Source: Cyclostephanos tholiformis (Eukaryota; Bacillariophyta; Thalassiosirophyceae; Thalassiosirales; Thalassiosiraceae). From it: a stretch of 14,084 bases of DNA. Of this stretch, positions 1 through 9,240 are shown in pieces. Within the stretch, counting starts at the first letter, position 1, and every line of letters begins with the position of its first letter. Position numbers and translations under genes: made by a program. The DNA lies in assembly GCA_036939975.1 (NCBI GenBank), contig JALLPB010000619.1, positions 1 through 14,084 on the forward strand. The letters run 5' to 3'. Under the pieces are notes generated by a model, which saw only the letters and a list, made by a program, of their open reading frames with translations, was not told where the DNA came from and made no database searches.

Positions 1-123
1 TTGTTTTCTGACCGGGAAATAAATTTAAACAGCCTGAGAAAGCAGAAAAGAAACCGTGCGAGAAAATTCAACTTCCCAGCTATCCGAGTATCCGAAAACA
101 ATCTCAGCCTAATGGTGATACTA

Positions 124-146
124 GATTAAGTATCAAATACTTAATC
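124..146. repeat. Perfect 10-bp inverted repeat upstream of the cupin gene
   Basis: GATTAAGTAT at 124-133 is followed by a 3-nt spacer (CAA) and its exact reverse complement ATACTTAATC at 137-146. The motif AAGTAT recurs just downstream at 148-153. It lies about 120 bp before the first ATG of the cupin gene, so it could be a dimeric transcription-factor site or a 5'UTR hairpin. The role is inference; the symmetry is directly visible. Confidence 0.5.
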
Positions 147-266
147 AAGTATGGGTGCGTTGGTAACCACAATTAATTCTCTAAACTGCGGTCGTCGCGA
201 AAAAAAAGTGTTAGAAAAGTGCCCGGCGCACAATTGGGGTTAAACTTGTTCTGTACCATCATCTCA

Positions 267-974
267 ATGCAGCGAAACATGGAAGAGAATGTGGCGTGTC
301 CCGCGTACTTTGAGCCTCCACCGAGGGAAAGAGACGACGGACGAGTCGTGGGGACGGATGAGATATTCTCGTCCCCGAATGTGACACCGCCAAGCAACGG
401 GGACGGGGAGGGCGGCACCAAGCCAACATCGCCTCCCTTAGACGACGGGATACCCGCGCCGTCAGTATACTACGATGATAGGGGCGAAATTCACAACGTG
501 ATCGCGAACGGCGGGTACAGGATGAATATCCTATACACGAGGGCGGGATGCCTCCGATCGGGGGACATTCATCCCAACGAGCAGTGCGATTTCGTCTTCT
601 CGGGCAAGGTGAGGGTATGGACCCTCGCGGAGGACGGGTCCACGACCATTGCCACCCATGGGAGGCGCTCCTTCATATGCATTCCCAGGGGGATGCCGCA
701 TGTCTTCGAATTCGTCGAGGATACGGTCATGGCCGAATGGTGGGAGCCGCAGGGCTTCCAGGCGTGGTTTTACAAGCCCTATAGGGATATCGTGAGTCGA
801 TCGATTACGAGGGGAGGGTGTGGCGGCGGTGGCGGCGGCGAAGGGCGAAGGAAGGGTCTCGTAATTTTGATTCCGCGCACTAATTTTACCGGAATTGCCG
901 GAACCCTTATCCTGGCGGCCGCCATCGGCATCGCGGGATTTGCATTGGGGAGCAAGTTCGGTGGCAGACGCTAG
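267..974 (+). CDS. Cupin-domain protein with C-terminal membrane segment
   Basis: The reading frame is open further upstream but has no ATG there; the first ATG is at 267 (a second at 279), giving 235 residues. Residues 1-65 are Pro/Gly/Asp-rich and look disordered. Residues about 68-165 form a single RmlC-like cupin barrel. Motif 1 reads GDIHPNEQCDFVFSG, with possible metal ligands H102 and E105; the usual second His of the HxH pair is absent. Motif 2 reads IPRGMPHVFEF, with H145. A Gly-rich, basic linker (183-197) follows, then a hydrophobic Ala/Ile/Gly segment at about 208-228 and a short basic tail ending Arg-Arg. This suggests a tail-anchored membrane protein. Cupins of this general type bind metal or small ligands; no substrate can be assigned. 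The gene converges on the large phylloquinone gene, with 71 bp between the two stop codons. An upstream exon cannot be excluded. Confidence 0.72.
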   Translation: MQRNMEENVACPAYFEPPPRERDDGRVVGTDEIFSSPNVTPPSNGDGEGGTKPTSPPLDDGIPAPSVYYDDRGEIHNVIANGGYRMNILYTRAGCLRSGDIHPNEQCDFVFSGKVRVWTLAEDGSTTIATHGRRSFICIPRGMPHVFEFVEDTVMAEWWEPQGFQAWFYKPYRDIVSRSITRGGCGGGGGGEGRRKGLVILIPRTNFTGIAGTLILAAAIGIAGFALGSKFGGRR

Positions 975-1045
975 AAGCGGCAGAGCGCAAAGATTTCTAC
1001 GGAGATTACGCAAAAAACATCTACGTTATGTCTCCCCGAATCAAT

Positions 1046-4000
1046 TCATTTCAACGCTTCTTCGAGGGCATTCGCCCTACCTTCCACCGCGCCGAAGAGG
1101 GCGTCGCCGAGTTCTTGGTCGCCTCGCTCCAACGCTAGATCTGCCTTGACGACGTCCCTAAACATTTCCAAACTCCATTTGAGGAGTTTATTCTGAAGGA
1201 ATTCCTGCACGACCGATGGCATGCCCTGGAATAGGGCGACGAGGATGTGTGGCATGATTATGCTCATCCTTAACCTCATGACGCACGAGTCTTCTGAAGT
1301 CGGTTCGAATTCCACCACGCCACGATTTTTCAACCCTGATATGGAATCCCACTGTATCCCCTTCGGATTGGTGAGGATTTCGCTCTTGGCTCTCCAGTTG
1401 AATTTGACCCCGCGGATGTTTAGGTTCCATTCCGTCAACCCTGGGGATTCGTCTAGGTATGTCACCGAGTTTAACCATGGAGACCAGCGGGACATCTGTG
1501 GCAGATCCGTGAATCTAGAACTAGCGATTCTGTCGGAGAAAGGGAGCGGGAGAGATACCGACACCGTGACATCTCTGCCGGACGTGAATGAAGTCGTGGC
1601 GAGGTAGCTGTCCGACTCCGTCGCCGTAACTGCTGTTTCTGATGTGTTGTCGAATGTAGGTACCCGGTCACTCATTTCGTCGAGACTCAAGCCATAGAGA
1701 GCTCGGGATAGTGATGGTATGTTGAGGAAACCCTTGTCATTCACATACGACTCAAAAGGAGGGGACATGGTATCGCCATCGAGCTTGTCGAATGTGCCCA
1801 GTCCATGAGAAAATTTAGATAAACCCAATGAATGAGGGGAGTTGTCAGACAGCGCAGCAAGAATGGCCGTGTATGCCAGACCAATGCCCGAATCAAACGA
1901 GGACGAAAATACGGGGCTGATTTGGAATTCTTTCTGCGCTAGCCTTGCTAATCGCATTGAAAGCTCGAGGCCGAGTAGCGCCGGCTTCAGCACGAAAGCA
2001 GCGCAGCATTTTCGACCCACATTCTCCTCACCAAAAACTGTTACCAATTCGCGTTCAATTCTATCGAAGTCATAGTCAAGAATGACAGCTAGATCTGCTA
2101 AGGTCTCATCTAGTGCATAGCTTAAACTTTTCCCATTCAGTAATCCCTCCAATGCAGCTATTTGCGAACGAAAACTCCATTTTCCGCCGTTAGTTTGCAC
2201 TTCTAACGGTTCTTCGAGGAATTCGATATCATTCAACACGAAACTGCCAGCTTGAGCCGACATCTTCAGCTCATTGATAAATAATTGAGCAGTGGGAAAG
2301 TCCCAAGCTCTGTTAGCATCTGCGCGTAGTTTGAGACTTCGCCCGTTTGGTGGGGCTTTCAATCGAATCATAGCAAGAACATCCTCAGACGGGTCTCCGT
2401 GTCCAACTTTTATCTTCACACTTTTGAATGAAATTTCTTTGCCCCGTCGTCTCGCACCCACCTCACGAGTATTCGCAGTTTCGCCTCTAGTAATTAGCCC
2501 ATTTATTGGTAATTGACCAAACAATTGTGATAGTGATCTAGGTCTCTGCTGCTGATTGATGGCCAACGCTTGAGGCAAGAGTTTTCCTGATAGCTGTGAG
2601 CTCACAGAAAGAATTGCCATCTCCAGTCCCGACCTAACCGATTGAGCAGCGTACAATGAATCAATCCCCGCATGATTAAATATGGCATTTACGCATATGG
2701 TAAGCGACCCATCTAGTGAGAGAACTCGTTTGGCATCAAATTCAGGCCACCGCGTGGCATTGGATGCGAGAAATTTTTGTATGAGTTTGAGTTGATTCTC
2801 TGATTGTTCTAGAGATTCCATATGCAAGCCTGACAGTGGTGATACTTCTCCAACCCCCACAGCCATCCCATCTCTTGAGGCGATACTGATTATAAATCCC
2901 TCTCGGCTCTTGAGCTCAGTTTCTGCTTGGGCACTCTCGCCCCAACCTATTCCTAGAAGTCCCGACCTACCAGAACCAACAGTTATTCTGAATGCTTCAT
3001 AATCCATGATACCAACCTGATGCAATGTTGATGGCACTATGATTTCACCTTTTTCTACTGGAATGCTATATTCAGATAAAATGGGGTTGTAGACTTCATT
3101 CTTCCTCATGTCCTTCAAATTAATATCATTGTGGTCTGTTACCACGTCATTAACAAAATCACTGATTATGAAGGACAATTTTTCTGGTTCTTCTAGAATT
3201 ACTGCATGACCTGTATTTTCAAGCTCAATGTATCGAGAAATACCTTGGATTTTATCCCATGCACGGCCAATACTGGAGTATTTTTTATCCAGTTCCCCAG
3301 CAATAAACAACGTCGCAGATGGCACCACGGCTTTCCAATCTTCTTGCGACGATAAAGACGGCGAGCATCCGTAAAGAACAGAAGCAATGTCTAGCCTTCT
3401 TCGAACAAGGCTCTTCAAACGCGTTGTCATCATAGCTTTGTGTTTGATAGGATGTCTCGTCCTTAGGTCACCCCACAAGGATTGTGTATACCAGTTTGTC
3501 AGAAATCGAGTTAAGCATTCTAAATCCTGTACGTCTGATGTCACGTAGGATCTGTAGGCCGACGAGAACAGGGATTCTGCAATTGAATAGTCTTTTGATA
3601 AACGCTGAAAATCATCAGTGCTGCCATGATTGGTGTTGTTTGGTAGCTTTCCCGGGTTTGATGATAGCAAAATCAGTTTCGTTTGGTCTGTCAAAAACAT
3701 TGAGGGGGATCGACCTTCTAGGTCACTATTCAGAGACATCGAATACAGTCGCTTCATGGCTAGTGCGATCCTACCGCCGAGACTGTATCCAACAATTGCA
3801 TTTAATTGCTCTACACCATGATCGTGGATAAGAGAGTGACACACAGCTCGGGCCATCATGTCCAGAGAAAAAGGAGAGCTCTCAGGCGGACCAAACGGTC
3901 GCATTGCATCGAGTCCTAATGAAGAATGAGCTACCTGCTGATCCGACGAAAGCACAACAGAAGAGTCTCCGTGTCCGGGCATGTCGATTGAAATGATGTT

Positions 4001-7000
4001 CCACTCCTCGGGCAAATTAAGGCTCAATGCATCGCCAATCAAATCCCATTCTGATTTGTCTCCCATCCATCCGTGTAGAAGAAGCATAGTTTTGGTCTTC
4101 TTCGCTAGCGATTTACGGTACGTTTTCACAGGGAGTACTCGATCACGAGTAGGAGGTGGGCGTAATACTTCATCGACAATAATTCTAACGTCACCAGTGA
4201 TTTTCTGATGTATGGCTACGTTAGCTGCCCTTCCGACTACTCTTGCTTCTATCACGTTCGGTCCGCTAGACATAATGCTAGTGCGGTATGCATCCTTAAA
4301 TGCATTAAACGAGGTAGCAACTGTATATGGAAGGCCAAACGCTGCAACGCCCTTTTGAAAGGAAAAGTTATCAGTTGGAGTGCCCCAGAATTCTTCAAAC
4401 CCAACATCTTCACCAAATTTAGATATAGGGAGGAAGGAAAATATTGCCCCACCACCATTATTGACAATAACCGTAGTAAGGGGAATGCGGTTGGTAGCCG
4501 ATGCAGGACGATCATCACTTGACGATGCATCATCATGAGTAAGGCCGTAGAAAGCGTTAAGGTCATGGAGTGTTGTAACATCTCCACAGACAAGAGTCGT
4601 TGGCTTTGCATTGTCTCCACACCCGGTTGCCGTCGATATTATACCGTCAATTCCACTCGCGCCTCGATTTACAGATACGGTTAGCGGGAAGATATTTTTG
4701 TTTCGATTTGACGGATAGAAAAAGAACTCTCCGTCTCTCACTGGCATGGAATTTGACAAAAACAGAGACATCGAAGAGAGCTCAGAGCTTGACTCGCTTA
4801 AAACGTCAGTTATGGCCATCATCACTTGTGGCTCAGTGAGACTAACAAAATCATCCGAGTATGCTTCCCCGTTTATTTCAGAAGTAGATGACGTATCTAG
4901 GATTGCTGACCGGATGTTATCCCCCAATTTGCGCCCAAGATAGAGCAGAGGAGACAGTTGACTGCCAAAATTTTTATTGCCGAAGTATCTCCCCGAGCCA
5001 AGGCACGATATTAAGCTATTCACAAAAGTCCTAACATCAGAGGAGACCCTGTGGGTAACTGTTTGTTCTGGGTCTGCTCGCTCGTGCTGATACAACTTCT
5101 GAACAAGAACATGATAAACCGACGGGTTGCTTCTCATAACCTGTGATATCTCAGTCGATATTAAGGGGGATCCGAGCTGTAAAATCAAATCGGGTTGCAT
5201 TCCGTTCGATACAAGAGGATTCTTCAATAGATGCTCTGCGTATTGAACAACAGGATGTTCACGTCTCAAACCACCGCTCTGAACGCTAGCAAAAATGGGA
5301 AACCCTATGACTTTGGCAAGATGTGCGATTGCTGTCGTCAATAAATCGGCGCCGTCACTGTCAGCACCTCGTAGGTTGCCGGTGACGATGATCCCACGCC
5401 GTGAATTGATAATGAGCTCTGCCACCTCCATAATAGAATGGCCAGCATTAATGTTTGGGTAAAAGGTTTGCTGCCAACAATTTCCAGAACTGGACCATCG
5501 GGAAAAGCCTGGTACATCTGTAAACCTTTTATGGTTGAATTGTGTCATTGATCCGATCCGGTTATCGTTCCTTATTGGGCCACCTTCAGGAGCCAAATTT
5601 TCTCGAAACTGTACATTTAGGTGAACTGGACCCATGAGCTGTTTTGTAATTGCTACAGCATGATTTGCGTCTGACAATGTTACGGACACGGGGACATCGT
5701 CCGAGGGTGGCAGTATGTCTCTGAACCAGCGAACGTACGACGATGAAAATATCTTTACCTGGTCAACTGACTGATTACTACCATTGTCACGATTCTCATA
5801 TGGCCTGTCTGCCGTGATGAGTATTAAAGGCACTCCATCAGAACTTGCTTCGACGATTGAAGGATATAAATTCGCTACTGCTGTCCCACTGGACGTAACG
5901 ACAGCAGCGGGGCGCCCGTTCTGTCGTGCGTAGCCCACTGCCCGGAATCCAGCTCCCCTTTCATCATGGATACTGATTGCTCGAACTATTCCAACATTCG
6001 AGCGCATTGATCTGAAGATTGCAGCCGTGAGAGGAGTATTCCGAGAACCGGGGCAGATGTAGAACTGTGTAACTCCGCACCGAACCAATTCTTCTATAAA
6101 TGCAGTTGTCCATGCAACATTTGGCATGGAATAGGTTTGCAATGTAATGGGCGAAGAACGGAATAAAGATGCCAGGACACCCACTTTATGAGAAATCTCT
6201 GTCCACTCTTCTTGCACAGTAGACCCTTCAACTATGCCAGCTCCAGCGAAAATAGAAATCTTTGATTCTGGAGGTACATCGTCATTTTCATTTTTCTGAC
6301 TGTTGTGCCGTAACTCGGCATCGTTGGAATAATAATCGTAATTTGTTACAAGTGCAGATCGAATCGCAACGACAATATCAGCTGAATCATGTCCAATGTA
6401 TCCAAATGGACCTGCATAATAACCCCGATCGAATCCAACGGTTTCATACTTTCTTATAAATTCGAGCGCTATGCAGGGCGAATCGCCGCATACCGCAGGA
6501 GTAGGATGGAGGCCTTTTAAAAGAGATCGCGACACGTCTAAATGAAGAATTTTGGGAATAACTAAATGAGAAAGAATGGTGCAAAGTTAGCACACACACA
6601 TTGCATCAATAACTGCGATAGCTCACCGATTACACTTGCACCCTCGGACAGCTTTCCTTCAAATATTTGGCATATGTGTTGAAGGTGACGAAGTCTTCGA
6701 ACAAAGTATCTTCGTCGAGAGGCTGTGGCGTCTCCATTTACATTGGTGTTGCCATCAAAGTCGTACGATTTCAGCACTTCGTTTCTCTTTTCGAGCCATC
6801 CATTCTCTTCCAGCTCAAGCAGGGCCTCATCGATAAATTGGCCGGTAATATCGTTCTCCAGCATGTCTTTCTTCGACGACAAGAGTTCGCGCAGCAATTC
6901 ATTATCAGCAGATTGCGTGAGCCCGCGAATCCTTGTACCAGCAAGGGCCTCAGTCGTGACTACTCTGTCGTGGCCAGATTTAAAAACCCGGAACAATCGC

Positions 7001-8850
7001 TCGGGAGTACACCCGAAAAACTCCCGACTTCGAATCGCCGTGTCGCTCGTACCGGGGCGGCCGCTAGCTCCATCACCCCCTGGATCCATGTAGAATAGAT
7101 GACCGATGTGCCCCCCGAATTTCAACCTCATTAGTACATCCAGTCCACTCACGGACGAGCCGAAATTCAAATCGACCTTACGTGCCAAAACGACCTTACG
7201 CAGCGACGACGCTCCATCATCGTCGTCGATCATGTCAACGTTGGATCGTATTCGTCTCAATGCCTCGGCCACCCCGCGCTCGAAGGCGAGACCGGAGTCG
7301 CCATCGTCGTCCTCGTTGCCGGTGGATTCGGATCGTGTTATTATCGGGGGTAGGGTGGTACACGGAACGGCCGGCGATAGCTCATCGGTCAATTCGCGCA
7401 ATATCGTCAAGACGTGATGTGCGGCATCGCGCCAACCCGAACGACGATGCATAGCGCGTGCAGCCCGATTTTGATGCGTACGCGACGACGACGACGACGA
7501 CGACGACGGAGATACGTTATGAAGATGCACGGCGAGCGTGACCACCCTCGTTCCGACGGTCTTCTTCCCTCGATCGTCCTTGATCTCGTCACGTGCCTCG
7601 TCCCCCGACATCGGTGCGTTGTTTACCCCCACCTCCAATATCTCTCGACGCAATTCGACGGCGGGGAGGATCCAATATCCCCCCCCATCGCCGCCGAAAC
7701 CATCCCAATCGTCCCCGAGATCATTATCCCCGCCGCCCCCCACCGCATTCACCATCTCGTCCATCCTCCTCTCGCGATATAGTCGCCAGTCGAAGCGCGA
7801 TCCGCCGTACACCCTCGATCCCGGCGGCAACTCTCTCTCCTTGAACATTCGCGATATCCCATCCACGGTCTTGGTCGTCGTGGATACGACGTCATTATCG
7901 TCGTCATCATCGTCGTCACCCTCGTGGCTCGTCTCGTCCCATATGCGCTTGCCATCGAACGGATCCCACGATGAGGAAAGGGAGGCCGAATTCGAGGCCT
8001 TTCCCAACGCCGCCGCCTCGACGCGCCCATCCATATCCCCGAAGTACATCGCGGGTACCGTCCCGTCGACGTCGCCGCCGGGACCGTAACCGCCGCCGCC
8101 TCCTCCGGTCCCCGTCCATCGTCGCGCGTCGCGTCGATGGTCGGCGATGACGCGCCGCCGCTGCGCGTGCATCCAACACAACGGGTCGATGGAATGCACG
8201 CCCGATATTCGCTGTTCGATGCGGAGCAACGTCGAGCCGTCGAGATTATCCATTACCGACGTCGGCGTCGTCGACGACGACGACGCATCGTCGACGATGC
8301 GTTCCAGAGATTTCATTAGCAATCTCATGCCCTCGGCCAATGGCACCGCATCGTCGTCGTGATCGTACGACGATGGGGGTGGAATGGTCGTTGTGAGCGG
8401 CGGCAATAATAATGAAGACGACGACGACGACGGGGATGTAGAAGGAGCTCGATGCGACGGGGGGGGGTACAACTCGGGATGCAGAACGTGCCTAGCGGAT
8501 AGCGTCCTGCCGAGTCCATCGTGCGACATCGTCCAACCATCGCCGACGACCCGATCGCCGTCGTCGATGCCGGATTCGAATAACGACGACGGGGAATCAT
8601 CCCCCCGTAACCCCACGTGCCTCCTCGACGGACGTGGATGCGACGAATCGCGATCATAGACTCGTCGTGGTAGTAATAGTAGTCGTCGTAGTCGTCGTCG
8701 TCCCCTCCTTCCCCGTCCATTGTCGATGGTAGTCACGTAACCGTTCGCGGTGTACGTCAGTGCGCTCAATACAACCATGACGGAGACTACGAAGGTGAGA
8801 TTCATGCCTTGACGTATATTATTACTTCGTTTCATCGCCAAATCAAACAT
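1046..8850 (-). CDS. PHYLLO: PHYLLO-type fused phylloquinone biosynthesis protein (MenF-MenD-MenH-MenC-SRPBCC)
   Basis: Spliced model: exon 1 8850-6627, exon 2 6537-1046, giving 2571 residues. The joined reading across the intron runs ...GASVI-D-VSRSLLKGLHPTPAVCG, matching the isochorismate synthase signature, so the two open frames are one gene. The protein would carry out four consecutive steps from chorismate via isochorismate, SEPHCHC and SHCHC to o-succinylbenzoate, in the plastid stroma. Residues 1-36 hold a signal peptide (hydrophobic core 17-33, TANG-Y at the likely cleavage site), followed by an Arg/Ser-rich transit-like region. Modules: MenF about 205-870, MenD about 881-1530, MenH about 1555-1880, MenC about 1905-2365, SRPBCC about 2399-2540. 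Catalytic residues of all four enzymes are present. The first ~345 residues carry Ser, Asp and Gly runs, partly explaining why the protein is much longer than plant PHYLLO (about 1700 residues). ATG codons at residues 6 and 16 are alternative starts. Homology is certain; physical fusion rests on one inferred intron and one uninterrupted 5.5-kb exon. Confidence 0.92.
1142..1567 (-). other. Module 5: C-terminal SRPBCC (START-like, polyketide cyclase/COQ10-type) domain
   Basis: Residues about 2399-2540 read as a cyclase/dehydrase-like helix-grip domain. A strand with VSVSLPLPF leads into a helix, then LPQMSRWSPWLNSVTYLD, TEWNLNIRGVKFNWRA, IQWDSISGLKNRGVVEFEP, and a long C-terminal helix ending in FRDVVKADL. 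This pattern is typical of SRPBCC proteins in cyanobacteria and plastids, whose deep pocket binds hydrophobic ligands; COQ10 of this superfamily binds ubiquinone. It lies in frame with MenC without intron or stop. Function within the fusion is unknown; binding a quinone or aromatic intermediate is inference. Confidence 0.75.
1667..3049 (-). other. menC: Module 4: o-succinylbenzoate synthase (MenC, enolase superfamily)
   Basis: Residues about 1905-2365 contain the full enolase-superfamily set. KIK (K2116, K2118) is the acid/base lysine motif. RADANRAW (D2148), LEEPLE (E2183-E2184) and DET (D2218-E2219) supply the magnesium ligands. VLKPALLG (K2259) is the opposing lysine. SSSFDSGIGL follows near the barrel end. 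The module dehydrates SHCHC to o-succinylbenzoate. No key residue is missing. Confidence 0.88.
3122..4099 (-). other. menH: Module 3: SHCHC synthase (MenH, alpha/beta hydrolase)
   Basis: Residues about 1555-1880 form an alpha/beta-hydrolase fold. LLLHGWMGDKSEWD carries the oxyanion loop (H1563-G1564). IDMPGHGDS follows. GYSLGGRIAL holds the nucleophile elbow S1660, GELDKK the acid D1825, and NTGHAV the catalytic H1852. MenH eliminates pyruvate from SEPHCHC to give SHCHC. It sits between MenD and MenC here, whereas plant PHYLLO has it last. Confidence 0.85.
4172..6121 (-). other. menD: Module 2: SEPHCHC synthase (MenD, thiamine diphosphate enzyme)
   Basis: Residues about 881-1530 are a complete MenD. 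The substrate/cofactor motif CPGSRNTPLT is at 903-912. HDERGAGFRAVGYAR contains the ThDP-activating glutamate E934. The metal-diphosphate binding region is CGDVTTLHDLNAF (G1393-D1394) followed by VNNGGGAIFSFLP (N1434-N1435). The module couples 2-oxoglutarate, with decarboxylation, to isochorismate. Confidence 0.92.
6538..6626 (-). other. Intron of the PHYLLO-type gene (89 bp, phase 1)
   Basis: The donor is GTGAGC at 6626-6621 and the acceptor TTTAG ends at 6538. A CTAAC branch-point-like motif lies at 6590-6586. Splicing joins ATC-G to AC-GTG, making an Asp codon and restoring the isochorismate synthase frame. A second TTTAG ends at 6562, exactly 24 nt upstream of the first, and is also in frame. 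Confidence 0.88.
7484..7508. repeat. GAC/GTC trinucleotide repeat in exon 1 of the PHYLLO-type gene
   Basis: An uninterrupted GAC-type microsatellite on the + strand encodes a run of eight serines on the minus strand, inside an insertion between conserved MenF blocks. Confidence 0.9.
8743..8850 (-). other. Predicted signal peptide of the plastid presequence (PHYLLO-type protein)
   Basis: Residues 1-36: a short N-region with K7 and R8, a hydrophobic core FVVSVMVVLSAL, then TYTANG-YVTT. In diatoms the plastid presequence is a signal peptide plus transit peptide with an aromatic residue (usually Phe, also Tyr, Trp or Leu) at +1 of the cleavage site. Y37 fits, and the next stretch is rich in Arg and poor in acidic residues. 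Confidence 0.6.
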
Positions 8851-8983
8851 CTTCGTCTATTTTTTGTTTTGTTTTTGTCAATGAGTGCGGCCCATAGTTC
8901 ATTTTCGATTTAATGATGTTGTTGTGGTGAGGACTCTCGCTTCCGGCGGATGCATCCATCTCATTGCCGCGTGGCCTCAAAGT

Positions 8984-9008
8984 CACACACACACACACAC
9001 ACACACAC
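8984..9008. repeat. (CA)n microsatellite
   Basis: An uninterrupted CA/TG dinucleotide tract of 25 nt, about 135 bp upstream of the PHYLLO-type start codon. It is followed by C-rich and G-rich runs (for example around 9043-9058). Confidence 0.95.
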
Positions 9009-9197
9009 GGGCCGCGGGGTAAATTTTATTTTTTTCGGGGGTCCCCCCCCCAGCACCCCCGAGGACGGCCTGGGGGGGATATTATTATTTTTCCGGCACA
9101 CACACTTTGCCGAACGAGGAATATTATATCGCACACGGCACAAGGGAGAGTGGTGGGACGTGATGATCGACCTGCACAGTCCATCATCGAGAATTTT

Positions 9198-9240
9198 GTG
9201 GTGGTGGTGGTGGTGGTGTGTGTGTGGGGGGGAGGGGGGG
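9198..9240. repeat. (GTG)n - (TG)n - G-run compound repeat
   Basis: GTG triplets from 9198 to about 9218 pass into TG dinucleotides and then into G7-A-G7 (9226-9240). The tract is strongly strand-asymmetric and could form G-quadruplex or triplex structures; that is inference. Confidence 0.9.

Larger units (their letters stand above)
6152..8240 (-). other. menF: Module 1: isochorismate synthase (MenF/ICS), undivided, interrupted by the intron
   Basis: Residues about 205-870. The N-terminal part includes LLRIEQRISG and DPLCWMHAQ (around 208-232), then RVYGGSRFDW (from 346). The catalytic core shows KVVLARK (K552, general base by family comparison), FFGCTPERLFR (E617) and EALAGTRIRG (from E634). 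After the intron come LHPTPAVCG (751-759), FDRGYYAGPFGYIG (777-790), FAGAGIVEGS (E845) and EEWTEI (E855), the magnesium-binding end of the active site. Both halves needed for activity are present. Long Asp, Ser and Gly insertions separate conserved blocks in the N-terminal half. Confidence 0.88.

Noticed and set aside
219..266. Longer N terminus of the cupin protein
   Set aside because: The upstream start would be GTG, not expected in a eukaryotic nuclear gene; the first ATG is at 267.
531..1013. 160-residue open frame on the minus strand opposite the cupin gene
   Set aside because: No family features; the opposite strand has clear cupin motifs, so this is an antisense shadow.
6538..6626. 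Reading the MenF part and the MenD-MenH-MenC part as two separate adjacent genes
   Set aside because: The second frame has no ATG at its beginning and starts in the middle of the isochorismate synthase fold, while GT-AG splicing restores the exact family motif.
7538..8089. 183-residue open frame on the + strand opposite exon 1 of the PHYLLO-type gene
   Set aside because: It arises from GAC/TCG triplet repeats and GC-rich codons on the opposite strand, is Ser/Pro-rich without motifs, and overlaps well-supported coding sequence.
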